Shown: positions 8,406 to 17,907, counted from the first letter of the stretch. The stretch is 54,243 bases of DNA from Bacteroidales bacterium (GCA_021740905.1 JAIOYV010000046.1:1-54243); one strand, 5' to 3'. The notes: generated by a model not told the origin, from the letters alone. Numbers and translations: made by a program.

Positions 8406-8743
8406 GGTTGCAGGCCAAGGTTTGGGTTCAACAATATATTTATGGTCTGGACAAATTCTTCCAACTCTTTAATTTTTTCAAGGGCAGTCGAATTTCCTGT
8501 TTGGGTTAGTTTGTAATAAATACGGGTTCGGTTATTTACTTGTACGGCTTCGGTTTCCAATGCCCCCTCTTTCTCCAGTTTATGCAAAACCGGGTACAAT
8601 GCCCCCAGCGTGAGTTTGATTTTGCCCTCGGTCAATTCTTCCACTTTTTGGGTAAGTTCGTACCCATACATTCTGTCGTTTTCCGATAATAGTTTTAAAA
8701 CTATCGACTTAAGCGACCCTTTGAGTAATTCTTTTGCAATCAT
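8393..8743 (-). CDS. PadR-family transcriptional regulator
   Basis: 116 residues with the PadR winged helix: KGSLKSIVLKLLSENDRMYGYELTQKV (written here in part: MYGYEL), LTLGALYPVLHKLEKEGALE and a wing with YYKLTQTG, then a dimerisation helix. PadR proteins are small repressors. When paired with a downstream gene starting with a HAAS-like domain, the partner is thought to sense a signal and modulate the repressor. Here the next gene overlaps by 13 bases. An AT-rich palindrome and a -7 box lie just upstream (8776-8808), consistent with autoregulation. Confidence 0.92.
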   Translation of the reverse strand: MIAKELLKGSLKSIVLKLLSENDRMYGYELTQKVEELTEGKIKLTLGALYPVLHKLEKEGALETEAVQVNNRTRIYYKLTQTGNSTALEKIKELEEFVQTINILLNPNLGLQPCTV

Positions 8744-8775
8744 ATCTATTTTGGTTTATTTATATTTTGAAACTC

Positions 8776-8808
8776 ATATATACTTTAAACTTATATATTG
8801 CAAATATA
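8776..8808 (-). promoter_or_regulatory. Candidate padR promoter and operator
   Basis: On the minus strand TATATTTG (plus strand CAAATATA at 8801-8808) matches the -7 consensus TAnnTTTG. Directly downstream, around the expected transcription start, a 23-bp imperfect palindrome at 8776-8798 has 7-bp perfect arms (ATATATA/TATATAT). The position suits a PadR operator. The AT-rich setting means the palindrome could occur by chance, and no -33 TTG is evident. Confidence 0.4.
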
Positions 8809-8975
8809 TTATATTTTATTGAATAAATATCAGAATAGAAGAAGTTTTTTTCTTTTCAATTGAATCATATATTTATTGAAAGCTAGACAAATTTGTGTTA
8901 CTGGATAGCTGGTATTTTGTAAACACCTATTAAATTTGCAGTTAAGTCTACAATATTGGAGAATCCTAATAAACC

Positions 8976-10667
8976 TCAAATAGTTTGAAAGACCTCATGC
9001 AAATGATCCTCGTTATCAAGGTTGAGCTTTTTTCGGAGCCGATAACGGGCCATTTCAATGGCTTTTACCGAGACATGCTGTAGGCTAGCCACTTCTTTGG
9101 TACTAAGGCCCAGCCTTAGGAAGATAGCCAGTTTCTTTTCGTTGGGGGTCAGGCTGGGGAAAATGGTGTTGAGTTTGCGCGAAAAAGCTTCGGTGACTTC
9201 TTCAATGTATTGGTGAAAATCGGAAAGTTCCTGGTTGTTTTTTAGAATGTGATCCAATTCGGTAACCATTTTTCGTATGGCGAAGGTCTTTTCCTCGTCA
9301 GGTACTTGTTTCAGCTTTTTCAGACGATCCAGGATATTGCTTACAAGTTCGCCCTGTTGTACTCTATTTCTTGCAAATTGGACAAGTTCATTGTTTTTGT
9401 TGTCCAACTCCTCTTTAAGTCGTTGCTTTTCAAGTTTTGTATTCATCATCTCGGCGCGGAGAAGCGATTTATGGCTTTGGTGCACCTTCTCGTTTTCTTC
9501 GATGCGGGCTTTCCCTTTCTGGTAACGGGCACGAAGGGCATGGCTAAGGAGCACCCCAATTGCGATGAGAAGGATTAGGCCGCCCAACATAAAATACATC
9601 ATCAACTGGGAAATCTTTTCTTGTTTCTTGGAAATCTCAATTTCCCTGTTTTGTTTTTGCAAATCTTTTTCTTTCTGTAAAAATTCATATTGTGCCCTGA
9701 CTTCCGCTATTTTGCTGTGCTCTTCCGAATTATAAAACGAGTCGCGCAAGGTGGCATATAGGAAAAACTGTTTGGTTGCCAAATAATCCTTATGCCTGCC
9801 ATCATTTATTTCCGACAAGCTCTTGTAACAGTTCATTTCAATATCAAGAAATTTATTCCTGGAAAGCAAAAGTGCGCCTTCGATCAATTCCATTGCCTTT
9901 TCAAAATTGTTTAAACGGCTGTGTATTTTCCCTTTGTCGAGTTTGATCAATGCCTCTAAATAAGGATTGTCAACCCGTCGCATCAGATGCACAGATTCAT
10001 CGAAATACTCCAAAGCACTTTCGTAATTCGAAGTTTCGTAATCGAGCTTGCCCAAACCAATCAGGTTTTGAATGTTCAATTCATAGTCCTCGAAATTTTC
10101 ACCATACGCGAGCGATTGTTGATAATAATCCCTGGCTTGCTGAAATTCATTTTGGATAAATTTGATCTTGCCAAGAGAATATAAACAATGTGATACGTTC
10201 AAGCTGTCGTTCAACGTAAAATACACTTTATAGGCATTGTGAAAATATTCCTCAGAAATCTGCAAATCCTGCCATTTCAAATAGATATCACCCATTTGGG
10301 AGAAAATTTCTGCCACCGTTTTCTGATTGTTTCCCAGGCTTTGCGCAATCGACAGTGCTTTTTGGTAATACACCAAAGCCTTTCCATGGCTTCCCCTATT
10401 GTTGCATTGATTTGCCAATTCAAGTAAAAAGCGTTTCACATTGTACATGTCGCGGGCATCGTGGGCCAGCTGGATCCCTTGAAGGGCCAGTTTCTCTTTT
10501 TTGTCCAGGTTGTTGGAAAGCTCGAAATAATCGAAATAGAAATCAAACTTTTCGGGGTACTCCAAAATGATACTGTACAAATAATCTACGTCCCTTTGCT
10601 GGGCATGAAGTTGTATCCCGGCAAACATCAGTATTAAAAGTAATATTTCAGCAAAAAAATGTTTCAA
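8976..10667 (-). CDS. TPR-repeat membrane regulator with LuxR-type HTH (paralogue 2)
   Basis: 563 residues. A signal peptide (to about residue 22, ends HAQQ) leads a periplasmic array of about seven TPR motifs (ALVYYQKALSIAQSLG, ISEEYFHNAYKVYF, ARDYYQQSLAYGE, ALEYFDESVHLM). One transmembrane helix (MMYFMLGGLILLIAIGVLL) is followed by a coiled coil and a cytoplasmic C-terminus with a LuxR-like helix-turn-helix: LTPNEKKLAIFLRLGLSTKEVA and VKAIEMARYRLRKKL. This is a common Bacteroidota one-component regulator design in which periplasmic sensing is linked to DNA binding. It is 20 bases after its paralogue, so both are likely in one operon. Target genes are unknown. Confidence 0.85.
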   Translation of the reverse strand: MKHFFAEILLLILMFAGIQLHAQQRDVDYLYSIILEYPEKFDFYFDYFELSNNLDKKEKLALQGIQLAHDARDMYNVKRFLLELANQCNNRGSHGKALVYYQKALSIAQSLGNNQKTVAEIFSQMGDIYLKWQDLQISEEYFHNAYKVYFTLNDSLNVSHCLYSLGKIKFIQNEFQQARDYYQQSLAYGENFEDYELNIQNLIGLGKLDYETSNYESALEYFDESVHLMRRVDNPYLEALIKLDKGKIHSRLNNFEKAMELIEGALLLSRNKFLDIEMNCYKSLSEINDGRHKDYLATKQFFLYATLRDSFYNSEEHSKIAEVRAQYEFLQKEKDLQKQNREIEISKKQEKISQLMMYFMLGGLILLIAIGVLLSHALRARYQKGKARIEENEKVHQSHKSLLRAEMMNTKLEKQRLKEELDNKNNELVQFARNRVQQGELVSNILDRLKKLKQVPDEEKTFAIRKMVTELDHILKNNQELSDFHQYIEEVTEAFSRKLNTIFPSLTPNEKKLAIFLRLGLSTKEVASLQHVSVKAIEMARYRLRKKLNLDNEDHLHEVFQTI

Positions 10668-10687
10668 CTTATTTTTTCAATTCATAA

Positions 10688-12412
10688 TTATAAGGTCTCG
10701 AAAAACTCTGCCAGATCGACCTGTCCGTCTATATCTAATTTTTTACGTAAACGGTAGCGGGCCATTTCAACAGCTTTTAATGAGATATTGTTGAGGGCCG
10801 CAATTTCCTTATTGGAAAGCCCGATCCTCAAAAAACCACACAACCGCTTTTCGTTGTCGCTAAGGTTGGGGAAGTTTTCTTTCAGTTGATACATAAACTG
10901 ATAATTGACTTCCTCTATATTTTTTTGAACATCATCAATATCCTTGTTCGCATTTATTGTCTGGACCAATCGACGGATGATGGCTGTGATTTCATGGTTC
11001 CTGTCAATTCCCTTCAACTTCAACAATTCCGAAACCTGCTGCTTGATTTCTCCAAAGTATTCATTCTTTTGGATCACCGATAAAGCGTAGTTGACAATTT
11101 CATTTTGTTTAAAAAGCAATTCATTCTGCAGTTTGCTTTTTTCGATCTCATTGTTTTTCAATTCAGCCTCCAGCATAGCTTGCCGGGCTGAATAAATTTC
11201 TTTTTGTTTTTCGAAGATGATTTTGTTTTTCTGAATCTTTTCGCGCTGTCGCAAAAACAATAAAAAAGCGACAATCAATAAAAGGACAATAAGGATAGAC
11301 AGTCCGATTGTTTGGATTTTGTTGATCCGTTTTTCACGATTGAAGAGCATTATCTCCTGCTTCCGTGCTTCAATCTCGTTCTCCTTTTCCGCAATATGAA
11401 ACAGGGCTTGCATGTCGGCCAGCATGTTCGATTTATTTTGGTTGAAGATGGAATCTTTCAACAATGAGCTGAGCTTTAAATAGTCCAGGCTCTCCCCGAA
11501 TAGTTTCTGATGGTATTTGATACTGGCAAGTTGCTCGAATGTTTTCAGTGCTATTCCCCAGCTTTGTTGGTTCATGGCTATTTGTCCTGCACTGTCGAGA
11601 TATTCTTCGGCTTTTTTCATTTCACTAATTGTGATATAACAGTTCCCCAGTTCGAGCAAAGCACCACAAATACTGCTTTCGTCCTTTGATGATTCTGCTA
11701 TTTCAAGCGATTCGTAAAATTCCCCAATCGCATATTGCACATCCTTCCGGGCTACACCAAGCCTTCCGAGCAAGAGATGAATATATGCCTGGTCGGTTTC
11801 TTTTTTGTACTTTTTTGAAATATCGAGTGCCCGGAGCAAATAATCGAGACTAAGATCATATTCGTCTTTTTCGATGTAATTAACACCCAGGTTTGCCAAT
11901 GCCAAACAAGTCATTTTCATGTTGGTCGATTGTTCGGCTTGAGCAAGGGCAAAACGAAATACATCGTAACTTTCGTCCATCTTGTCCTGTTCCCGAAAAC
12001 TAATGCCCAATCCTATGAGGCATTTTATCTGGTTGATGGTATCAAGTACCAGACTGTCAATACGCAGGGCCTCCCTATAAAGCATCTCTGATTTTACAGC
12101 CTGCCCCAATTTTTGATATTCATCAGCCAAAATTATAAGTGCCTGTTGTGTATGTTCGATAGAATTGGATTTTTGCGACAAGTTCAATGCCTCCCTGGCC
12201 GATTCAAATCTCTTTATGCCTTTTTGAAGCTCGTAATCCTCGAAAAGCTTGTTCAAGCCTTCAAGCGAAGTACTATCAGAAGATTGCTGAACAGGAATAT
12301 CGGATTGTTTGTCAATTGTTGAAGCGTACAGGTAGCCTAAACTTTGCACCGGAAAAAACAATATGAAAAGTAGGTAGACTAGTCCCTTCATCCTAAATTG
12401 ATTAATATTCAA
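10688..12412 (-). CDS. TPR-repeat membrane regulator with LuxR-type HTH (paralogue 1)
   Basis: 574 residues with the same order as the next gene: signal peptide, TPR array (about 70-330; e.g. AEMLYREALRID and LSLDYLLRALDISKK), a transmembrane helix near 365-385 (IGLSILIVLLLIVAFLLFL), a coiled coil, and a LuxR-type HTH (LSDNEKRLCGFLRIGLSNKEIA, VEMARYRLRKKL). The HTH ends of the two paralogues are clearly similar, while the TPR parts differ, suggesting different ligands or partners. It starts 52 bases after the response-regulator gene on the same strand. Confidence 0.85.
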   Translation of the reverse strand: MNINQFRMKGLVYLLFILFFPVQSLGYLYASTIDKQSDIPVQQSSDSTSLEGLNKLFEDYELQKGIKRFESAREALNLSQKSNSIEHTQQALIILADEYQKLGQAVKSEMLYREALRIDSLVLDTINQIKCLIGLGISFREQDKMDESYDVFRFALAQAEQSTNMKMTCLALANLGVNYIEKDEYDLSLDYLLRALDISKKYKKETDQAYIHLLLGRLGVARKDVQYAIGEFYESLEIAESSKDESSICGALLELGNCYITISEMKKAEEYLDSAGQIAMNQQSWGIALKTFEQLASIKYHQKLFGESLDYLKLSSLLKDSIFNQNKSNMLADMQALFHIAEKENEIEARKQEIMLFNREKRINKIQTIGLSILIVLLLIVAFLLFLRQREKIQKNKIIFEKQKEIYSARQAMLEAELKNNEIEKSKLQNELLFKQNEIVNYALSVIQKNEYFGEIKQQVSELLKLKGIDRNHEITAIIRRLVQTINANKDIDDVQKNIEEVNYQFMYQLKENFPNLSDNEKRLCGFLRIGLSNKEIAALNNISLKAVEMARYRLRKKLDIDGQVDLAEFFETL

Positions 12413-12464
12413 AAATAGGAAATTGGCGGCGATATATTAGCATCAAAAATGAATTAACACTTTT

Positions 12465-14045
12465 TTAAGCAAATGGGGCAGTTGCATCCCTGCTAATAAG
12501 TAACATCGTTCGATCGTCGTCGAACGAACTGATCGAATATTTCTTTGTCAGGCATTGCTCAATTTGCTGACAAGTGAGTGTGCGGGATTGTATTTGGCTC
12601 CTGAAACATTCCTCCATTGCTTCTTCTCCAACCATATTACCATCGGCTCCAGCTGTTTCGGGATATCCATCGGTAAAAAGCAAGACTCTGTCGCCAGGTT
12701 CCATTTTCATTTTAAGGCATTTGTACTTGGTGTCTTCCAAAACTCCGAGCAAGGTTCCCACTATGTTAAGTCGTTTTATCTTTCCAGAGTCTCCATGAAG
12801 AAATAAAGGACGTAGAGCTCCTGCCGAAGCAATTCTCAGGGTCGATGTGTTTGGATCGACCAGCACGATGCTAAGGGTGGTGAACACCTCGGCAAGTTGA
12901 AGGTCTTTGTAAATGTATTTGTTTAAAACCTCGAGTAAATACTCAGGGTTCAGGTTGATATGAAAATCCTGGTTGTAAATGAAAAAGTTTATGGTGCTTC
13001 GGATATAAGCGATATAGGCAAGCGAAAAAAACCAGGCTCTCCATTTTTTTCCCATGACATCACCCAGCACAATAATTTCAAGGTTGTTTCCCAGCGAGAA
13101 GAACTCGTAGAAATCGCCACCCGGTATTTTCTCGAAAGGCTCGTGAAAGAAGGAAAGTTTAAAATCGAGGAGTTCGCGGTCGAGGTTGTGGTCGAATTTA
13201 ATGGGGGTATTGCTTGCAGCCGAACTTAGGGCCGACAGATATTTGTCCTTCAGTTCGATTTCGCGGTTCAACAGGTTGTTTATCTGGCAAACAAGTATAT
13301 CCATAGCCAGCGATTTGGGAATTACCCCTCCGTAATCAAGGTCTATAATATTCTTTGAGATGACCTCCGCCAAAGGCAAACCTGCCAGAAATTGAACCGG
13401 TATGCTATTGTTTATTGCTTGAACCAAGATTTTTTGCACAATTTGGATGGCCCAATCAGCATGGTCATCAATCAAGATCAACCAAATATTCTCTTCGTTG
13501 ATGGCCCTAAAAAGTACTTCCTCGTTTTCAATTGGGATAAGCTCGTTACAAAGTTTCTGTGTGGGAATCTCAAATTTGTCTTTCCCCGAAAAGCAATAAC
13601 AAATTTTTCCTCTGTCAAACGAAATGTTCTGGTCCTGGTTTAGCCTGATTGATTCTTTTCGGAGACTGGCCTTCTTCAGGTTGGCTTTAATCTTGGCAAT
13701 CAAGACCTCGCCATTAAATGGTTTGGTAATGAAGTCGTCGGCGCCATCGTTTATGTTTTTGATCCACGTTTCTTCTTCGTTGTTGCTCGACAGAAAAATG
13801 AAAGGGGTGAATTTGTATTCTGGCATATAGCGCAGTTTGCGGATTAATTCGTTCCCGTTCATCAAGGGCATTTGGAGGTCGGATATAATGCAATCGAATA
13901 TTTTTTCGCGGGCTATGCTGATGGCTTCCTCGCCATTAGTGGCAATGCTTACATTCGCATTGATGCCTTTCAGCAAAACCTCAACCACCCTGCATATCAG
14001 GACATCATCATCAACTATCAGGATATTTGGCTGAGATAGATTCAT
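12465..14045 (-). CDS. Response regulator fused to a PP2C/SpoIIE-type serine phosphatase
   Basis: 526 residues. Residues 1-125 are a receiver domain: ILIVDDDV (acid pocket), DCIISDLQMPLMNG (phospho-acceptor Asp), FIFLSSN and DDFITKPF (conserved Lys). A poorly conserved linker follows. The C-terminus (about 300-520) is a SpoIIE/PP2C phosphatase: IPGGDFYEFF, VLGDVMGK, ASAGALRPLFL, GTLLGV and DRVLLFTDGYPE. Such RsbU/RsbP-like proteins dephosphorylate a STAS partner, and a STAS gene lies 209 bases upstream, with an Hpt gene before it. The likely chain is Hpt to receiver, phosphatase activated, STAS dephosphorylated. Confidence 0.92.
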   Translation of the reverse strand: MNLSQPNILIVDDDVLICRVVEVLLKGINANVSIATNGEEAISIAREKIFDCIISDLQMPLMNGNELIRKLRYMPEYKFTPFIFLSSNNEEETWIKNINDGADDFITKPFNGEVLIAKIKANLKKASLRKESIRLNQDQNISFDRGKICYCFSGKDKFEIPTQKLCNELIPIENEEVLFRAINEENIWLILIDDHADWAIQIVQKILVQAINNSIPVQFLAGLPLAEVISKNIIDLDYGGVIPKSLAMDILVCQINNLLNREIELKDKYLSALSSAASNTPIKFDHNLDRELLDFKLSFFHEPFEKIPGGDFYEFFSLGNNLEIIVLGDVMGKKWRAWFFSLAYIAYIRSTINFFIYNQDFHINLNPEYLLEVLNKYIYKDLQLAEVFTTLSIVLVDPNTSTLRIASAGALRPLFLHGDSGKIKRLNIVGTLLGVLEDTKYKCLKMKMEPGDRVLLFTDGYPETAGADGNMVGEEAMEECFRSQIQSRTLTCQQIEQCLTKKYSISSFDDDRTMLLISRDATAPFA

Positions 14046-14254
14046 AGTACTAATTTAACTACGGTCTGAAACGAAATAGCAACAAAAAGGTTTGCATTAA
14101 GCATCTTATGTCGATTTGTGGAGTTTGTCACGTGTCTATAAGATGTCCCTTATTCATGTTTATCCTCAATAATAAATTGCTGAAGACAACAATTAGGATT
14201 GAATGAAATCGTCCTCATCGGTATAGATTTTATACTGATAAGATCAATCGCCAT

Positions 14255-14590
14255 TTATTTGAAGCTTTCCAGGCAGTCGGCCAAACTATCGTATATATCG
14301 AAAACATTATGCAACTGCATCAACTTGACAACTTCCATTACATCGGGGATTATATTGCAAATCCGGAATATGCTATTGCTTTTCCTGGCATTTTTAAAGA
14401 CCGAAAGCATGGCCCCGTATCCAGAGCTATCAATAAACTTGACCCCACTAAGGTCGAGAATAAGTTTCGAATCGGGCACTACTAATGAGTTCAACTTATC
14501 TTTTACTTCCTGAGAAATTATCGCATTAAACCTGTCGTAATTATCAAAGGCAGCAATTGTGATTTCTTTTTCGTGTGTAACTTTCAGCAT
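14255..14590 (-). CDS. STAS-domain anti-sigma-factor antagonist-like protein
   Basis: 111 residues, a single STAS domain like SpoIIAA/RsbV. The motif KLILDLSGVKFIDSSGYGAM contains the DSSG serine that is normally phosphorylated by an anti-sigma kinase; the C-terminal half (VVKLMQLHNVFDIYDSLADC) also fits. It sits between the Hpt gene (48 bases upstream) and the receiver/PP2C gene, and would be the substrate of that phosphatase. No anti-sigma kinase gene is in the window, so the switch partner must be elsewhere or absent. Confidence 0.9.
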   Translation of the reverse strand: MLKVTHEKEITIAAFDNYDRFNAIISQEVKDKLNSLVVPDSKLILDLSGVKFIDSSGYGAMLSVFKNARKSNSIFRICNIIPDVMEVVKLMQLHNVFDIYDSLADCLESFK

Positions 14591-14638
14591 AATGATTTCC
14601 TAATTTTATAAAAAAAGAGCTGTTTCCAGGGTGCAAAT

Positions 14639-15151
14639 TTAAAACTTTGTTAATAATTCGTCAACCTCTTGTATCGAATTTTTTAAAATGTGTAATGTTG
14701 TTTCTGCATATTCAGGAACGGTAATTAGTTTTTCGCCATTTTTAAACCGTTCTAATTCTTTGTTCAGAAGGTTGATGGATTCAGTGTCTAATTCAGAATT
14801 TTCGCCAATCCCTCTGGCTCCTATTTCATCATACACCTTTTGTTCTTGTTCGTTTAAGAGCCGTTCCTTTTGTATTCCTTTCAAGATATGAAGATGCATT
14901 GCCTCACAAACCAGCTGTAAATTTCTGAACATGTCAAAATATTTTCGATTGCCCACAATCCCCCACGAACCTTTTATTTTATGGGCAACCCGGCTTAAGC
15001 TGTACCAATCCTGTTGATCGAAATATTCTTGTACATCCTCGGTAAATTCAGGTACCTGGCTTTTATAAAGATTTAGCAATTCTGGAATCATACCTTTGCC
15101 AAAAGATTGTTCTAAGTAGGTAAGGTCTATTAGTTTATCCTGAAAATCCAT
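14639..15151 (-). CDS. Hpt-domain histidine phosphotransfer protein
   Basis: 170 residues. The helix with RVAHKIKGSWGIVGN holds the phosphorylatable histidine of Hpt domains (AHKIKGS) near residue 52. The N-terminal acidic helices and MIPELLNLYKSQVPEF match the four-helix bundle. The C-terminal third is a variable helical tail. It is the first gene of the signalling block and has a good promoter just upstream (15205-15236). It probably passes phosphate from an unlinked hybrid kinase to the receiver/PP2C protein. Confidence 0.88.
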   Translation of the reverse strand: MDFQDKLIDLTYLEQSFGKGMIPELLNLYKSQVPEFTEDVQEYFDQQDWYSLSRVAHKIKGSWGIVGNRKYFDMFRNLQLVCEAMHLHILKGIQKERLLNEQEQKVYDEIGARGIGENSELDTESINLLNKELERFKNGEKLITVPEYAETTLHILKNSIQEVDELLTKF

Positions 15152-15204
15152 AGTTCTTTGTTTGTTAAAAAGCTTTTAAGCCGTTATGCGTTTTTAAACT
15201 CTCA

Positions 15205-15236
15205 CAAATGTAGTGAAATTCAAGAATAAAATTCAA
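15205..15236 (-). promoter_or_regulatory. Promoter of the Hpt-STAS-PP2C block
   Basis: On the minus strand a -33 TTG (plus-strand CAA at 15234-15236) is followed after 21 bases by TACATTTG (plus-strand CAAATGTA at 15205-15212), a full match to TAnnTTTG. The predicted transcription start is about 45 bases before the Hpt start codon. Confidence 0.55.
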
Positions 15237-15646
15237 TAAATCATTTATTTTTCTTTTCAATTAACTTGCCCACTAAGGGCTCTTTATTTTCTGATATGAA
15301 AGTTTGATAAGTACCATGCCTTTTTTGAAGAATGAATTTTCGAATCTACTCAGAAAAATCAATTTCAGTGAGACTTTCTAAACAGCTAACATGCAAAGCT
15401 GTAAATCTGGAGTACATTACAATAGTTGAAATCTGATAACCTTTTAGACTGGTCTAACTAATGTCTCACAGGAAGATAACTATAAGAAAACCCGGCAACT
15501 TTTGGATTTTGACTTACTCGATTTACACTACTTTTATCATAAAATCGAACTTGAAAAAATACTACATTTGCCACACATTTTCAAAATCATTTTTATCTGG
15601 TAATCGTAAAACAATAGAAGTAAGTAATTTATAAAACTAAAAATAG
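15237..15646. other. Intergenic region upstream of gcvT
   Basis: No convincing gene is seen in this stretch. It holds a short perfect palindrome TTAGAC-TG-GTCTAA at 15444-15457 and a plus-strand -7 like box TACATTTG at 15563-15570, about 75 bases before gcvT, without an obvious -33 partner. No glycine riboswitch fold could be recognised. Confidence 0.4.
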
Positions 15647-16744
15647 ATGAAAAGAACAGCATTTACAAGCTTTCATGAAGAACTTGGCGCACGGATGGAA
15701 GAATTCTGTGGCTATAAGATGCCCATAAATTACGAAGGCATTAACGAAGAACATCTTACTGTAAGAAACAGCGTTGGTGTTTTCGATGTGTCGCACATGG
15801 GTGAGTTTTGGGCAAAAGGACCAAAAGCAGCAGCCTTTGTGCAGAAAGTAACCACCAACGATGTGAATGCCCTGTACGATGGCAAAGTGCAATATTCCTG
15901 CTTTCCAAATGGAAAAGGGGGGATAGTTGATGATTTGTTGGTATATCGCTTTGGCCCGGAGAATTATCTCTTAGTAGTTAATGCAGCCAACATCGACAAA
16001 GATTGGGCCTGGTGTGTGGAAAATGCCAAAGGGTTCGGGATGGAAATCGGCAAAGACCTTATCAATGCCTCAGACGATACTGCCCAACTTGCCATTCAGG
16101 GACCAAAAGCGTTGCAGGCCATGCAGAAACTTACATCCGAAAATGTGACCGACATGGAATATTACACCTTTAAGCAATTTGATTTTGCAGGGATAAAGGA
16201 TGTGATTTTTTCGACCACCGGCTACACAGGTTCGGGCGGTTGCGAAATATATGTGGACAACAAAGATGCCGCTAAACTTTGGGAGGTAGTAATGGAAGCC
16301 GGTGCCGAGTTTGGCATCAAACCTATTGGCCTGGGTGCACGTGATACCCTCCGGCTCGAATCGGGGTTTTGCCTTTATGGAAATGATATCGACGATACTA
16401 CCTCACCCATCGAAGCTGGCTTGGGCTGGATTACCAAATTTGTAGATGGCAATGATTTTATCGACCGTGACTACATGGCCAAGATGAAAGAAGAGAAACC
16501 TGCAAAGCTTTTAAAAGGTTTCTTGATGCTTGAAAGAGGAATTCCACGTCAGCATTATATGATTGAAGATGCTGATGGGAATGAGATTGGTGAAGTAACA
16601 TCGGGAACTATGTCGCCACTTTTGAAACAAGGAATTGGGATGGGCTATGTGAAAAGGGAATTTTCGAAACTCGACACCGAAATTTTTATCCGAATCAGGA
16701 ACAAGGCCCTGAAAGCAAAAATTGTAAAAACCCCATTTTTTTAA
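15647..16744 (+). CDS. gcvT: Glycine cleavage system T protein (aminomethyltransferase)
   Basis: 365 residues, full length for GcvT. It moves the one-carbon unit from the aminomethyl-lipoyl H protein to tetrahydrofolate, releasing ammonia. Recognised stretches: [15 protein letters not shown] at the start, [12 protein letters not shown] (active-site Asp region), [50 protein letters not shown] and the C-terminal barrel with [12 protein letters not shown]. Other glycine-cleavage genes (gcvH, gcvP) are not in the window, a frequent split in Bacteroidota. A clear terminator follows at 16775. Confidence 0.97.
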   Translation: MKRTAFTSFHEELGARMEEFCGYKMPINYEGINEEHLTVRNSVGVFDVSHMGEFWAKGPKAAAFVQKVTTNDVNALYDGKVQYSCFPNGKGGIVDDLLVYRFGPENYLLVVNAANIDKDWAWCVENAKGFGMEIGKDLINASDDTAQLAIQGPKALQAMQKLTSENVTDMEYYTFKQFDFAGIKDVIFSTTGYTGSGGCEIYVDNKDAAKLWEVVMEAGAEFGIKPIGLGARDTLRLESGFCLYGNDIDDTTSPIEAGLGWITKFVDGNDFIDRDYMAKMKEEKPAKLLKGFLMLERGIPRQHYMIEDADGNEIGEVTSGTMSPLLKQGIGMGYVKREFSKLDTEIFIRIRNKALKAKIVKTPFF

Positions 16745-16774
16745 AAATTGAAATACACCATAATAACAAATAGG

Positions 16775-16804
16775 AAGCTGGTCGATGGCCGGCTTTCTGT
16801 TTTT
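16775..16804 (+). terminator. Rho-independent terminator after gcvT
   Basis: A 7-bp stem (AAGCTGG 16775-16781 with CCGGCTT 16789-16795, one G-T pair) with a 7-base loop is followed by TCTGTTTTT. It lies 30 bases after the gcvT stop. Confidence 0.75.
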
Positions 16805-17008
16805 AGATTAAATAGGAAGAAAAATGAAATATAAGAGGATTTAGGAATGATGATTAACGATTTTTGATTTAAGATGTTCGTAGCAAACTGCAAGATCAAA
16901 AATCGATAATCTTTATTCTGAAATCAAATTTTAATACCTCAGAACATATTGATATTTAAGAAAAGATGTAATGGGTGACAAGGTAATAATTCTCCAATTT
17001 GTATTAAC

Positions 17009-17728
17009 ATGAAAGAAATTGAAATTTGTTTGTCCCCCGCCCTTTACCATCATTATAAAAAAGACAAGCAGGTAGTTGTGGTAATTGATGTGATACGCGC
17101 ATCGGCATCGATTTGTACAGCCTTCCATTCAGGGGTCTCTAAAATATTTCCGGTAACCTCCACTGATGAAGCTATCCTTTCAAAAGAAAAAGGCAGGATT
17201 ATTTCCGGTGAAAGGAATAGCCTAAAACTGGAAGGTTTCGATCTGGGCAATTCCCCTTATGAGTTTAAATCGCCCAAGCTGAAAGACAAAGAACTCACCA
17301 TGACCACCACCAACGGGACCCTTGCTATCCAGACCGCCCAAGATGCCCATCAGGTTTTAATTGGTTCTTTCATCAATTTTGATACGCTTCTAAAATATCT
17401 TTTGAACCAGGAACATGATGTGATGTTGCTCTGCGCAGGGTGGGAGCAAAAAGTGAATATCGAAGACACCCTTTTTGCAGGAAAGGTAGCACAAGCCTTG
17501 GTCCAGTCTGGCAAATTCACAAGTTCATCTGATGCTGTTTCGGTTGCCATTGAAATTTACAATGCATCAAAAGAAAATCTCTTTGATTACATTATTTCAA
17601 ACTCCCCCCGCTTAAAATCGAAACTTTCCTTTTTGGAAGATGATATATGGTGTTGTTTGTATGGTGAGCAATTGGAGGTGTTGCCGGTTCTGAAAGGAAA
17701 GTATTTAGTTGATAATTCACTTCCTTAG
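17009..17728 (+). CDS. comB: ComB-family 2-phosphosulfolactate phosphatase
   Basis: 239 residues. The family signatures VVVIDVIRASASICTA, GRIISGERNSLKLEGFDLGNSP, MTTTNGTLAI and LLCAGWEQKVNIEDTLFAGK are all present and the length is normal. ComB hydrolyses 2-phospho-3-sulfolactate in coenzyme M synthesis in archaea; Bacteroidota carry it without that pathway, so the substrate here may differ. The gene stands alone between the gcvT terminator and the nitrite reductase cluster. Confidence 0.9.
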   Translation: MKEIEICLSPALYHHYKKDKQVVVVIDVIRASASICTAFHSGVSKIFPVTSTDEAILSKEKGRIISGERNSLKLEGFDLGNSPYEFKSPKLKDKELTMTTTNGTLAIQTAQDAHQVLIGSFINFDTLLKYLLNQEHDVMLLCAGWEQKVNIEDTLFAGKVAQALVQSGKFTSSSDAVSVAIEIYNASKENLFDYIISNSPRLKSKLSFLEDDIWCCLYGEQLEVLPVLKGKYLVDNSLP

Positions 17729-17907
17729 CCCCTTCTCTTCGTTGCTTAAGATGTTGATTGAACGGGGCAACAATTACAAGCTCACCATAAAATTCTTCTA
17801 CGAAATTATTTAGAGCCTTTCTAAATTAAGCAAACATGACATTTTTCAGGTTTTTGATTCCTGTAAACAACTATTTTAGTATTTCATTACTTAAATTATT
17901 ATTTGCT

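Noticed and set aside
15237-15646. Glycine riboswitch before gcvT
   Set aside because: The region is the right place, but I could not find the paired conserved core and only see a small palindrome and a promoter-like box.
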